From contig WGMK01000042.1 of NCBI GenBank assembly GCA_016125095.1, positions 1 through 36,308 of the forward strand: DNA of 36,308 bases. Reading direction: 5' to 3'. A model generated the notes under the pieces. That model did no database searches and was not told the DNA's origin. It saw only the letters and a program-made list of their open reading frames with translations. Position 1 is the stretch's first letter. The number at the start of each line of letters is the position of its first letter. Shown piece by piece: positions 15,771 through 24,672 of the stretch. This DNA is from Candidatus Hydrogenedens sp. GTDB taxonomy: Bacteria; Hydrogenedentota; Hydrogenedentia; Hydrogenedentales; JAEUWI01. Position numbers and translations under genes: made by a program.

Positions 15771-15793
15771 TCGCGGTCTAACGGGCAGGATCG

Positions 15794-15813
15794 CCCCGGC
15801 GGCCAAGCCGGGG
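15794..15813 (+). promoter_or_regulatory. 5' UTR hairpin just before the hpf ribosome site
   Basis: CCCCGGC (15794-15800) pairs perfectly with GCCGGGG (15807-15813) over a 6-nt loop. It ends 9 nt before the GGAGG at 15823-15827. It could stabilise the message or affect ribosome access; it lacks a T-tract, so it is not a terminator. Confidence 0.45.
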
Positions 15814-15836
15814 ATAATATCTGGAGGCGAGAGACC

Positions 15837-16397
15837 ATGAACCTGAGAATCAGCGGACGTCACATTGAAGTCACCCCTGCGTTGCGCGACCACATGGAGG
15901 CGGGCCTGGGCAAACTGGCCAGCCACTTCGACAAGGTCATCGACGCGGAAGTGGTGCTCGACGTGGAGAAGCACCGGCATATCGCGGAAGTAAACCTGCA
16001 TGCCAACGGCATTCGTATCCACAGCAAGGAATCGAGCCTCGACATGTACGCGTCGATGGACGCCGTATTGCACAAGCTGGAGAAGCAGTGCCTGAAGTAC
16101 AAGGCGCGCATCAACCGGCATCAGCCGCGCAGCGCGAAGGAGCTCGCGCAGTACAACCATGTGTCGATTACCCCGGTGTCGGGCAACGGCCACGATCACC
16201 ACGAAGACCTTCCGGCCCACCGCGAGATTGAACGCAAGACCCTCTCGATGAAGCCGATGTCGGTGGACGAGGCCGTGCTGCAACTGGAGCTGACCGAGGA
16301 TCTCTTTCTCGTGTTCTCCAACGCCGAGACGAGCCAGGTCAATGTGATTTACAAGAGCCACGACGGCAGCTTCGGCCTGATCGAGCCGCAATTCTAG
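15837..16397 (+). CDS. hpf: Ribosome hibernation promoting factor, long form
   Basis: This 186-residue protein has the N-terminal S30AE/YfiA domain (about 1-105; NLRISGRHIEVTPALRDHME and VLHKLEKQCLKYKARI). A His/Asp-rich linker and the C-terminal dimerisation domain follow (about 133-186; KTLSMKPMSVDEAVLQLELT and HDGSFGLIEPQF). Long HPF binds the 30S decoding site and pairs two 70S ribosomes into inactive 100S particles in stationary phase. The ATG is preceded by GGAGG with a 9-nt gap. It heads the co-directional block and precedes hprK, as hpf does in the rpoN-hpf-ptsN-hprK clusters of Proteobacteria. Confidence 0.93.
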   Translation: MNLRISGRHIEVTPALRDHMEAGLGKLASHFDKVIDAEVVLDVEKHRHIAEVNLHANGIRIHSKESSLDMYASMDAVLHKLEKQCLKYKARINRHQPRSAKELAQYNHVSITPVSGNGHDHHEDLPAHREIERKTLSMKPMSVDEAVLQLELTEDLFLVFSNAETSQVNVIYKSHDGSFGLIEPQF

Positions 16398-16423
16398 GCC
16401 TCTCGACCATTGTGTTTTACCGG

Positions 16424-16446
16424 GCGTCTGGCGCTTCGCCAGGCGC
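16424..16446 (+). other. Strong hairpin between hpf and hprK
   Basis: GCGTCTGGCG pairs with CGCCAGGCGC across a 3-nt loop (one G-T pair), 27 nt after the hpf stop. Only TCGTGTT follows, so termination would be weak. It may limit read-through or protect the hpf message 3' end. Confidence 0.5.
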
Positions 16447-16512
16447 TCGTGTTATGTTTACGCCGCGAAACGGGGGCGCCCCCCCGTGTGGAGCCACTGC
16501 GGAGACTCCTGC

Positions 16513-17481
16513 ATGAAGACCAAGGACCTGCCGTACAACCGGAAGGCCTCGATACCCGTGGCGCGCATCATCGACCGCATGCGCGACGAGCTGGATTTCG
16601 AGGTGCTGGCGGGGTACCAGGGGCTGAGCCGCCCGGTGTTCTCGGCGGATATCAACCGGCCGGGCCTGGCGCTGAGCGGCTACCTCGAGTACTTCGCCAA
16701 CGACCGCATCCAGCTGCTGGGCAACACCGAAATCCATTTCATGGAAACGCTGACCACGGCAAAGCTGAATCAGCGGCTGAACGATATGTTCTCCTTCGAG
16801 GTGCCGGCCTTTGTGCTCTCGCGCAATCTCGAGCCGCTCCCCTCGTTTCTCGACATCTGCAACCGCCGCGGGGTGCCGGTGCTGCGCTCGACCCGCAGCA
16901 CCGACGAAGTGATCTCCCGGGTCATCCTGTACCTGTCGGAAGAGTTCTCGCCCGAGACGACCATCCACGGCACCGCGCTCGAGTGCTATGGCGTGGGCTG
17001 TCTCATTCTCGGCGCGCCGGGCGTGGGCAAGAGCGAGACGGCGCTGGAACTGATCGAGCGCGGACACCGGCTGGTGGCGGACGACGTGGTGCTGCTCAAG
17101 CGGCTGCGCGAAGACCAGCTCTACGCGGAGACCAACCCGGTCATCGAGCACCGGATGGAGATCCGCGGCGTCGGCATTATCGACGTGAAGGCGATTTTCG
17201 GCGTGGGCTGCGTGCGCAATGTGAAGCGCATCGGCCTGATGGTCGAACTCGAGGAATGGAATCCCGAGGCGCAATACGACCGCACCGGCCTGCAGGAGGA
17301 ACACGTGGAAATCCTGGGGGCGCGCATCCCCTATATCCGGATTCCCGTACGGCCCGGCCGCAACATCGCCATCATCATCGAGGTGGCGGCGCTCAATCAC
17401 CGCCTCAAGGAACTCGGCACCAACACCGCCCAGGAGCTCAACGACCGCATCCTGAACATCATGAATCCCGGCGGCAAGTAA
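16513..17481 (+). CDS. hprK: HPr kinase/phosphorylase
   Basis: This 322-residue protein has an N-terminal domain (about 1-135; QLLGNTEIHFMETL) and the kinase domain. The kinase part contains catalytic H152 (IHGTAL), the P-loop GAPGVGKSE at 167-175, D190/D191 and the family signature EIRGVGIIDVKAIFGVG at 216-232. R257 corresponds to the conserved phosphorylase-region Arg. The enzyme phosphorylates or dephosphorylates the regulatory Ser of HPr in response to ATP, fructose bisphosphate and phosphate. ATG 16513 is chosen because GGAG lies 8 nt before it; an ATG at 16486 lacks one. Its substrate HPr is encoded 2.2 kb downstream with an intact regulatory Ser. Confidence 0.93.
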   Translation: MKTKDLPYNRKASIPVARIIDRMRDELDFEVLAGYQGLSRPVFSADINRPGLALSGYLEYFANDRIQLLGNTEIHFMETLTTAKLNQRLNDMFSFEVPAFVLSRNLEPLPSFLDICNRRGVPVLRSTRSTDEVISRVILYLSEEFSPETTIHGTALECYGVGCLILGAPGVGKSETALELIERGHRLVADDVVLLKRLREDQLYAETNPVIEHRMEIRGVGIIDVKAIFGVGCVRNVKRIGLMVELEEWNPEAQYDRTGLQEEHVEILGARIPYIRIPVRPGRNIAIIIEVAALNHRLKELGTNTAQELNDRILNIMNPGGK

Positions 17482-17524
17482 CCCGCTGCGCCCCGTTCCC
17501 TCTTCAACCCAGAAGTACCCGCCC

Positions 17525-19666
17525 ATGAAAACCATCCAACTCGTCTTCGGGTGCCACTCGCACCAGCCCGTCGGCAACTTCGGTTTCGTTTTCGAAGAGG
17601 CCTACGATAAGTCCTACAAGCCCTTTCTGGACGTGCTCGAGCGCTTCCCCAAGGTGAAGGTGGTGCTGCACTACACCGGCCCGCTGTTCGACTGGTTCGC
17701 GGCGAACCGGCCGGAGTACCTCGAGCGGCTCGCCCGTCTGGCCCAGTCGGGGCAGGTGGAAATCATGGGCGGTGCCTACTACGAGCCGCTGCTGTGCGCA
17801 ATTCCCGAGCGGGACGCCATCGCCCAGATCGGCCGGATGCAGCGCTTTTGCGCCGAGCATTTCGGCAAGCGTCCCACGGGCATGTGGCTTACCGAGCGCG
17901 TGTGGGAACCGCACATGCCGAAGATTCTGGCGAAGGCCGGCGTGGCCTATACCGCGCTGGACGACAGCCACTTCGCGGTTTCGGGCATTCCGCGCGAGGA
18001 GTGCTTCGGCTACTACCACACCGACGACGAGGGCTACACCGTCCGCGTGTTTCCCATCATCGAGAAGCTGCGCTACACGATTCCCTTCCGCCCGGTCGAG
18101 GAAACCATCGAGTTCCTGCGCGAGAAGGCCACCGAGGATGGCAGCCGCTGCGCGGTGTTCCACGACGACGGCGAGAAGTTCGGCGTATGGCCGGGTACCT
18201 ACCACAGCGTGTACGAAGAAGGCTGGCTCGAGCGGCTGTTCGAGGCGCTGACCGAAAACAGCGACTGGATCAAGTGCGTGACCTACGAAGAATACCTTCG
18301 TACCGCGCCGCCCGTAGGCCGCACGTACCTCACCTGTGCCAGCTATTCGGAAATGATGGAGTGGGCGCTGCCCGCCGTGCCGCAGCGGCAGCTGCATTCA
18401 GTGGAGCAGGAGATCGCTGCAGACCCCGAGAAGAAGGCGCGCTACGGTCCCTTCATTCGCGGCGGGTTCTGGCGCAACTTTCTGGCGAAGTATCCGGAAT
18501 CCAACACGATGCAGAAGCGGATGCTGCGCGTAAGCCGCCGCCTCGAGGAACTCCGCGGGCGCGGCGTGCCGGGCGAGGCCCTGGCCAATGCCGAAACGCT
18601 CCTGCACCAGGCGCAGTGCAACTGCGCGTATTGGCATGGCGTGTTCGGCGGGCTGTACCTGAACCACCTGCGCACGGCCTTGTTCGAATGTTCGATTCAG
18701 GCCGACCTCGCGCTCGACGTGGCCGAGGGCACCGAGCGGAGCGAGGTCGAGATCACATCGTACGACATGGATTGCGACGGCAACGACGAGGTCGTCATGG
18801 ATAGTCCGTCCAACACCCTGTTTCTCGCCCCGGCCGATGGCGGCACACTCTTTGAATGGGACTACAAGCCGCGGCCCTTCAACCTGACCAATACCTTGGC
18901 GCGCCGCGAGGAGGCGTATCACGAGCACCTGTTGAATGCCGAATCGAAAGCGGGAGCGGATGGCAGCGACGGCACGCACAGCATCCACGATATCGTGCAC
19001 ATGAAGGAAGAGGGGCTGGCGGCCTATCTCGCCTACGACCAGCACCGGCGCTCCTGCCTGCGCGATCGCTTCTTCCCGGAAACGACCACGGTGGAGCAAT
19101 TGTGGGGCGAGCGGTACACCGAACTGAGCACGCTGCCGGGGGCTCGATACGCGGCAACCCTTGCGCCGGAAGGAGTTACGCTGACGGGCGAAGGCACGCT
19201 GCATGATCGGCCGGGCGCAGGCCTGCGCGTGGAGAAGCGGTTGTCGCTTGCTGCGGGTGCATCGCACCTGCTGGTGCTTTATACTGTGACGAATATTTCG
19301 GATGGCCCCGTTGCAGGCTACTTTGGGATGGACTGGGCCATCAACCTGCTGACAGGTTCGGCGCCCGACCGGTATTATGTGTCGAACGACGCGGAATTGA
19401 ACAAACAGACCCTGGGCGTGCGGGCGCAAGATGAGGCGCTGACTCACCTTGCGCTTGTGGACGAGTATCTGCGGCTGCGCTTCGCGTTGCAGTTATCCGA
19501 GCCGGCCCGGGTTTACCGATTCCCAATCGAAACTGTTAGCCAATCGGAGGGCGGGCAGGAGCGGGTGTATCAGGGCAGCATCATCGTGCCGAGCTGGCCG
19601 GTGGCGCTGCAGCCCGGCGAACGCGCCGGGTTCCAGGTGATGGCATCCGTAGAATCGCTCGATTAG
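17525..19666 (+). CDS. Glycoside hydrolase family 57 (4-alpha-glucanotransferase/alpha-amylase)
   Basis: This 713-residue protein has the GH57 catalytic barrel at about 1-300. It opens with FGCHSHQPVGNF; the nucleophile is E124 in WLTERVWEP and the acid/base D214 in FHDDGEKFGVWP. These match E123 and D214 of the Thermococcus litoralis glucanotransferase. The C-terminal half (about 310-710) fits the DUF1925/DUF1926-type helical and beta-sandwich regions of that enzyme. There is no signal peptide, so it acts on cytoplasmic glycogen or maltodextrin. Whether it transfers or hydrolyses cannot be decided here. It sits between hprK and ptsH with gaps of 43 and 34 bp, an unusual place that suggests a link between storage glucan use and HPr signalling. 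Confidence 0.9.
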   Translation: MKTIQLVFGCHSHQPVGNFGFVFEEAYDKSYKPFLDVLERFPKVKVVLHYTGPLFDWFAANRPEYLERLARLAQSGQVEIMGGAYYEPLLCAIPERDAIAQIGRMQRFCAEHFGKRPTGMWLTERVWEPHMPKILAKAGVAYTALDDSHFAVSGIPREECFGYYHTDDEGYTVRVFPIIEKLRYTIPFRPVEETIEFLREKATEDGSRCAVFHDDGEKFGVWPGTYHSVYEEGWLERLFEALTENSDWIKCVTYEEYLRTAPPVGRTYLTCASYSEMMEWALPAVPQRQLHSVEQEIAADPEKKARYGPFIRGGFWRNFLAKYPESNTMQKRMLRVSRRLEELRGRGVPGEALANAETLLHQAQCNCAYWHGVFGGLYLNHLRTALFECSIQADLALDVAEGTERSEVEITSYDMDCDGNDEVVMDSPSNTLFLAPADGGTLFEWDYKPRPFNLTNTLARREEAYHEHLLNAESKAGADGSDGTHSIHDIVHMKEEGLAAYLAYDQHRRSCLRDRFFPETTTVEQLWGERYTELSTLPGARYAATLAPEGVTLTGEGTLHDRPGAGLRVEKRLSLAAGASHLLVLYTVTNISDGPVAGYFGMDWAINLLTGSAPDRYYVSNDAELNKQTLGVRAQDEALTHLALVDEYLRLRFALQLSEPARVYRFPIETVSQSEGGQERVYQGSIIVPSWPVALQPGERAGFQVMASVESLD

Positions 19667-19700
19667 GGACCGCCGCAGGGCGGTGACCACGGAGAGTTAT

Positions 19701-19970
19701 ATGCGTCTCGAAGAATCCATGTGCGTGGTGAACCGGCTGGGAGTACATGCCCGGCCGGCGGCGGCCATCGTGCAGACGGTGCTCAAGTTCCAGTCCGAGG
19801 TGCATATCCTGCACGCGGGCAGCCGGGTGAACGCCAAGAGCATCATGGGACTGCTGACCCTGGCCGCGACCTGCGGCACAGAATTGACGGTCGTCTGCGA
19901 GGGCGACGACTCGGAAGCCGCGATGGCGGCGATCAAGGCCTTGTTCGCCTCCGGGTTCGGGGAGGACTAG
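19701..19970 (+). CDS. ptsH: Phosphocarrier protein HPr
   Basis: This 89-residue HPr carries the phosphotransfer His H16 in NRLGVHARPAA and the regulatory Ser S47 in NAKSIMGLLTL, the site used by HprK. Size and motif spacing are normal for the family. It receives phosphate from EI at His16 and from HprK at Ser47. ATG 19701 is selected by GGAGAG 4 nt upstream; a GTG at 19683 is less likely. It abuts ptsI without a gap. With no EII permease nearby, its role here is probably regulatory rather than sugar uptake, which is inference. Confidence 0.95.
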   Translation: MRLEESMCVVNRLGVHARPAAAIVQTVLKFQSEVHILHAGSRVNAKSIMGLLTLAATCGTELTVVCEGDDSEAAMAAIKALFASGFGED

Positions 19971-21761
19971 GTGCAGCGGGAGTTCAAAGGCATCGGCGTC
20001 TCTCCAGGCATCGCCATCGGCTCTGCGTACATTGCGGGCGGGTTGCGAGAGGAAGTGCCGGAATACGAGATCGCCGATCCGGAGGCGGAGCTGCACCGGC
20101 TCGGCGTGGCGCGCGATGCGACCCGCGCGGATCTCGAGCGGCTGTACCGCCGCACCGAGGCTGAACTGGGCCGCCAGCACGCCGAAATTCTCAACGCGCA
20201 CCTGATGCTGCTCGACGACGTGACCATAGTCGAGGAACTCGAAAAGCGCGTCCGCACGAAGCGCCGCAACAGCGAAGCGCTGGTCATGGAACTCACGCGC
20301 GAGAACGTCGAGCTGCTGGAAGGATCCGAGGATCCCATGCTGCGCGAGCGCCGCGACGACATTCTTGACGTTTCCGACCGAATCATCCGGCACCTGATGA
20401 ACGACGAGCGCGCGGCCCTGCGCGACCTCGAGGATCCGGTCGTCGTGGTGGGTTCGTCCATTCCGCCGTCCGAAATGGTATCGGTGAACCTTAAGTCCGT
20501 GCTCGGGCTCGCACTCGACCACGGCGGCGCGACTTCGCACACGGCGCTGCTCGCACGCGCGCTGGGTGTGCCCGCGGTGATGGGGCTGGAAGAACTCGGC
20601 AATCATGTGGCCGAGGGCGTGACCCTAATCGTGGATGGCGGCGCGGGCCTGGTGATTGCCGAGCCGGATGCCGCGACGATTGCACGCTACCGGAGTATCC
20701 GCGAGGCGCAGGAATCCGACCGGCGCCGCTTCCGGCGCACCTGCGGCGAGGGCCCCTGCAAGACGCGCGACGGCGTGCCCATCGAAGCCATGGCGAACGT
20801 GGCCTTGCCCATCGAAGTGACCCCGGACCTGCGCCACGTGGCCGAGGGCATCGGCCTCTACCGCACGGAATTCCTGTTTCTGAACCGGGGTACGCTGCCC
20901 AGCGAAGAGGAACAATACGAAGCCTACCGCCAGGCGGTGGAGGCGATGGACGGCATGCCGGTGACCATCCGGACGATGGACATCGGCGGCGACAAGTTTA
21001 TCACCGCGCTGGGACGTCCTCGCGAGGAAAACCCGCAGTTGGGCTGGCGCGCGCTGCGCTTCTGCCTGGCGCGCCCGGAGATCTTCAAGACCCAATTGCG
21101 CGCCGTACTGCGGGCTTCGAGCCACGGTCCCGTCCGGATGATGTTCCCCATGGTGAGCGGGTTAAGCGAACTGCGCGAAGCCCGGGCCGTGCTCGACGAG
21201 GTGCGCGCGGAGTTCGACCGCAAGGGTGCGCCCTACGATCGCGACATGCCGGTCGGCATCATGATCGAGATCCCCTCGGCCGTGGCGATTGCCGACATGC
21301 TGGCGCGCGAGTGCGACTTCTTCAGCATCGGCACGAACGACCTGATTCAATACACGCTCGCGGTGGACCGCGGCAACGAGGACGTGGCGAACCTGTATCA
21401 GCCGGCGCACCCCGCGGTGCTGCGGATGATCCGCGATGCCGCTGCGGCCGCCGAGCGCGCGGACATTCCCTGCGAGGTCTGCGGCGAAATGGCCAGCGCG
21501 GCCCGGTACACCGAGCTGTTGCTCGGCCTGGGCGTGCGTGGGCTGAGCATGTCGGCCTTCGCCCTGCCGCGCGTGCGCACCCTGATTAGCCGCACGACGC
21601 TGAAAGACGCCCGCGCCCTGGCTGCGCGCGCGCTGGAAACCGCCCTGCCCGAAGACATCGAGGCGGAGGCCAAAGAACGGGCCGACCGGCTGCTTGCGGA
21701 AGACGCCGATTCCGATGCCCCGTTCGCGATGGAGGACCGGCATGCAGCCCCCGCCCCGTAA
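19971..21761 (+). CDS. ptsI: Phosphoenolpyruvate-protein phosphotransferase (enzyme I)
   Basis: This 596-residue enzyme has the normal three-part layout. The N-terminal HPr-binding domain and phospho-His domain carry H190 in GGATSHTALLARALGVPAV. The C-terminal PEP-binding barrel has RTEFLFLNR, EIPSAVAIADML, IGTNDLIQYTLAVDR and the catalytic Cys in PCEVCGEM. It autophosphorylates from PEP and passes phosphate to HPr. There is no N-terminal GAF domain, so it is PtsI-like and not PtsP. The GTG start follows the ptsH stop directly, with GGAGGA inside the end of ptsH. It overlaps dxr by 20 bp, which indicates one transcript. Confidence 0.95.
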   Translation: MQREFKGIGVSPGIAIGSAYIAGGLREEVPEYEIADPEAELHRLGVARDATRADLERLYRRTEAELGRQHAEILNAHLMLLDDVTIVEELEKRVRTKRRNSEALVMELTRENVELLEGSEDPMLRERRDDILDVSDRIIRHLMNDERAALRDLEDPVVVVGSSIPPSEMVSVNLKSVLGLALDHGGATSHTALLARALGVPAVMGLEELGNHVAEGVTLIVDGGAGLVIAEPDAATIARYRSIREAQESDRRRFRRTCGEGPCKTRDGVPIEAMANVALPIEVTPDLRHVAEGIGLYRTEFLFLNRGTLPSEEEQYEAYRQAVEAMDGMPVTIRTMDIGGDKFITALGRPREENPQLGWRALRFCLARPEIFKTQLRAVLRASSHGPVRMMFPMVSGLSELREARAVLDEVRAEFDRKGAPYDRDMPVGIMIEIPSAVAIADMLARECDFFSIGTNDLIQYTLAVDRGNEDVANLYQPAHPAVLRMIRDAAAAAERADIPCEVCGEMASAARYTELLLGLGVRGLSMSAFALPRVRTLISRTTLKDARALAARALETALPEDIEAEAKERADRLLAEDADSDAPFAMEDRHAAPAP

Positions 21762-22917
21762 GCGACGCATTTCAATACTGACCTCAACCGGGTCCATCGG
21801 CCAGAGCGCGCTCGCCGTGGTGCGCCACTATCCGGAATGGTTCGAGGTGGTGGCGCTGGGCGCGAACACGCAGTGGGACGTGCTGGCCGAGCAGATTCGC
21901 GAATTCAAGCCGAAGTACGCCGCCGTGGTGGATCCCTATGCTGCGGAAAAGCTGGCGGAGGAAAACCTCGGCGTCGAGATTCTGAAGGGCGACGAGGGCC
22001 TGAACGAAGCGGCCAAGGTGCCGGTGGACACCGTGCTCTGCGCCGTGGTGGGGGCCGCGGGTCTGCACCCGCTGCTAAGCGCCATCGGGGCGGGCAACCG
22101 CGTGGCCGTGGCCAACAAAGAACCTTTCGTAATGGCCGGCAAGCTGGTGATGGAGGAGGCCGCGAAGCACGGCGTGGCGGTGTTGCCGGTGGACAGCGAG
22201 CACAACGCCATCTTCCAATGTCTGCATGGCTACGAGAAGAGCGACGTGCAGTGCATCCACCTGACGGCCTCGGGCGGTCCGTTTTACGGCAAGCCGCGCG
22301 AGACGCTTGCGGCCGTGACGCCCGAGCAGGCGGTGCGCCACCCGACGTGGAACATGGGCGAGAAGATCAGCGTGGACAGCGCGACCCTGATGAACAAGGG
22401 CCTGGAAATCGTGGAGGCGATGTGGCTCTTCGGGCTGCCCGAAAGCCAGATCAATGTCGTCATTCATCCGCAGAGCATCGTTCACAGCATGGTGGAATAC
22501 CGCGACGGCAATATTCTGGCGCAGATGGGCGTTACCGACATGAGGTTTCCGATTCTTTTCGCGCTCACGTGGCCGGAACGTGTCGATACCCCCATGGAGC
22601 GCCTGGACTTGACCCGCATGAACGTGCTGACCTTTGCCGAACCCGACTTCGCGGAGTTCCCCTGCCTGGCGCTGGCCCGGCGGGCGGCGGCCGAGGGCGG
22701 CACGGCGACGGCGATTTTGAACGCGGCGAACGAAACCGCCGTGGCGGCGTTCCGCAAGCACCACATTCCGTTTCTCTCCATCAGCGATGTCGTCGGCGCG
22801 ACCCTGGACGCCTGCCGCGCATCGCAGGATTACAGCCTGGCGTCCGTGATGGATGCCGACGCGCGGGCGCGCGAGACCGCCCGCGGCGTGATTGAACAGA
22901 TAGGAAGTTTGGCATGA
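21742..22917 (+). CDS. dxr: 1-deoxy-D-xylulose 5-phosphate reductoisomerase
   Basis: This 391-residue enzyme converts DXP to 2-C-methyl-D-erythritol 4-phosphate, the committed step of MEP isoprenoid synthesis. The NADPH-binding motif is TSTGSIG (14-20). Metal ligands are D151 and E153 in VDSEHNAIFQC and E222 in NKGLEIVEA. The flexible-loop region has HPTWNMGEKISVDSATLMN. ANKEPFV replaces the usual ANKE(S/T)LV. ATG 21742 is fixed by GGAGG 6 nt upstream inside the end of ptsI. The stop overlaps the rseP ATG, a dxr-rseP pairing seen in many bacteria (with uppS and cdsA often nearby, absent here). Confidence 0.95.
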   Translation: MQPPPRKRRISILTSTGSIGQSALAVVRHYPEWFEVVALGANTQWDVLAEQIREFKPKYAAVVDPYAAEKLAEENLGVEILKGDEGLNEAAKVPVDTVLCAVVGAAGLHPLLSAIGAGNRVAVANKEPFVMAGKLVMEEAAKHGVAVLPVDSEHNAIFQCLHGYEKSDVQCIHLTASGGPFYGKPRETLAAVTPEQAVRHPTWNMGEKISVDSATLMNKGLEIVEAMWLFGLPESQINVVIHPQSIVHSMVEYRDGNILAQMGVTDMRFPILFALTWPERVDTPMERLDLTRMNVLTFAEPDFAEFPCLALARRAAAEGGTATAILNAANETAVAAFRKHHIPFLSISDVVGATLDACRASQDYSLASVMDADARARETARGVIEQIGSLA

Positions 22918-24620
22918 CCGGCATTATCGTTTTCCTGCTCGTCCTGAGCCTGCTGATTTTCATCCACGAACTTGGGCACTTCCTCGCGGCGAAGTGGTGC
23001 GACATCTACGTCGACCGCTTCAGCATCGGCATGCCGCCGCGCGTGCTGGGCTTCCGCGTGGGCGAAACCGACTACTGCATCAGTGCGCTGCCCTTCGGCG
23101 GTTATGTGAAAATGGCCGGCCAGGAAGACGCGCCGCTGAGCGACGAAGAACGCGAGCGCGACTACGGCCATGTGCCGCCGCATCGCTTCTTCAATGCCAA
23201 GCCCGTATGGCAGCGGATTGTCGTGTTGATCGCCGGGCCCCTCATGAATCTGCTGCTGGCCTTCGTGATTTACTTGTACATCGCGGCGGCGGGCGCACAG
23301 GTGCCATTGTCGGAGGTCGAGGCGCGCGTGGGCCTGGTGCGCGACGATGCCCCGGCGGCAGACGCCCCGCTCTGGGCCATCGCCAGCGATGACTCCAAGG
23401 CGGATACCTCGGCCGAGCCCGACACCCGCGGCTGGAAAACCAACGACCTGGTCGTCTCGATGGACGGCGCATCCCTGAAAAATGTCAATGAACTCGCCAT
23501 GAACCTGATTCTTGGCGGTGAAGGAACGGCCCACCGCTTCGTGCTCGAGCGTACATCGCCCGACGGCTCGGTGCAGCGCTATTACTCCGAAGTGGCCCCG
23601 AAGCTGCTCGACCCCGAAGAACACGATTATCCGCTCATTGGCGTGGCGCCCTACAGCGGCGCGCAGGTGGGCGACGTGATGGCCGGCTACGCGGCTGCGG
23701 ATTCGGGATTGCAGCAGGGCGACATCATCCGCGCCGTGAACGGGGCCTGGGTAGACCGCGCCACCTTCGTGCAGCAGGTGGAAAAGACGCCCGAGGGCGA
23801 GGCGCTGGACCTGACCGTAGAGCGCGGGGACGAGGCTCTGACGGTGCAGCTGACGCCGCGCACAGTCGGCCGTCTGACGGAGGCGCTGCTGACGCCCGGC
23901 TACAGTCCCGCGAATGGGGAGAACGCCGACGCGCAGCCCGTGATTGAGTGGGTGGGCAAGGAATTCGGCGAGGCCTACGGCGTGCAGCGCTTCGACCGGC
24001 TGGCGGAAATCAACGGCCAACCCGCGACGGCCAAGCTGCTCTACGAAACGGAAAAGAACAATCCCGGCGCGGCCATGAAGGTCAAGATTGAACGCCCGGC
24101 CGTGCTCTTCGGTCTGGTGGCCAAGGCCGAGACGATTGAGACGGAGATTCCCATCGAGTCCGTCCGGGCCATCGGCGTTTCGCTGACGACCCCGACCGTG
24201 TTCGACCGCGCGGAACCGGCGGAAATCCTGCCGCGCGCATGGCAGGAGTGTCAGCAGCAGGTCGGCGTGGTGACCGGCACGCTCCGGGCGCTCTTCTCGG
24301 GCAAGCTGAGCCCCAAGGAACTGGGCGGTCCGCTGACAATCGGCATGGTAACGGCCGAAGCGGCCGAGCAAGGTTGGGAACGGCTCTTCCGTACGACCGC
24401 GTTTATCAGCCTCAACCTCTTCATCCTCAACCTGCTGCCGCTGCCCGTGCTCGATGGCGGCCAGATTGTCCTGAACAGCATCGAGGCCATCCGCCGCAAG
24501 CCGCTGAGCATCGAGTTTCAGGAACGCCTGCAGCAGGTGGGCGTCGTGCTGCTGCTCGGCCTGATGCTCTACGTCACGTGGAACGACGTCGGACGCATCG
24601 TGTCCAGTTACTTGCCGTAA
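22914..24620 (+). CDS. rseP: Site-2 intramembrane metalloprotease RseP, extended
   Basis: This 568-residue site-2 protease has the zinc motif HELGH at 18-22 in the first membrane helix and the third ligand D514 in NLLPLPVLDGG near the C-terminus. The large region between them holds three PDZ-like cores, judged by the signature G-x(3)-(N/G/F)D-x-(V/I/A)-x-x-(M/V/I)-(D/N)G: around 173-186, 265-278 and 356-369. E. coli RseP is about 450 residues with two PDZ domains, so this one is longer. It cleaves anti-sigma factors and signal-peptide remnants in the membrane. Its ATG overlaps the dxr stop (ATGA). Confidence 0.92.
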   Translation: MTGIIVFLLVLSLLIFIHELGHFLAAKWCDIYVDRFSIGMPPRVLGFRVGETDYCISALPFGGYVKMAGQEDAPLSDEERERDYGHVPPHRFFNAKPVWQRIVVLIAGPLMNLLLAFVIYLYIAAAGAQVPLSEVEARVGLVRDDAPAADAPLWAIASDDSKADTSAEPDTRGWKTNDLVVSMDGASLKNVNELAMNLILGGEGTAHRFVLERTSPDGSVQRYYSEVAPKLLDPEEHDYPLIGVAPYSGAQVGDVMAGYAAADSGLQQGDIIRAVNGAWVDRATFVQQVEKTPEGEALDLTVERGDEALTVQLTPRTVGRLTEALLTPGYSPANGENADAQPVIEWVGKEFGEAYGVQRFDRLAEINGQPATAKLLYETEKNNPGAAMKVKIERPAVLFGLVAKAETIETEIPIESVRAIGVSLTTPTVFDRAEPAEILPRAWQECQQQVGVVTGTLRALFSGKLSPKELGGPLTIGMVTAEAAEQGWERLFRTTAFISLNLFILNLLPLPVLDGGQIVLNSIEAIRRKPLSIEFQERLQQVGVVLLLGLMLYVTWNDVGRIVSSYLP

Positions 24621-24672
24621 TCTATCCGCAAACCCCAGGCGCGTGCGCCTGATTTCCGAACCGGGAGGAACC

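Noticed and set aside
19971..21761. PEP synthase or PtsP (GAF-containing enzyme I)
   Set aside because: The 596-residue length, absence of a GAF domain and adjacency to ptsH fit PtsI.
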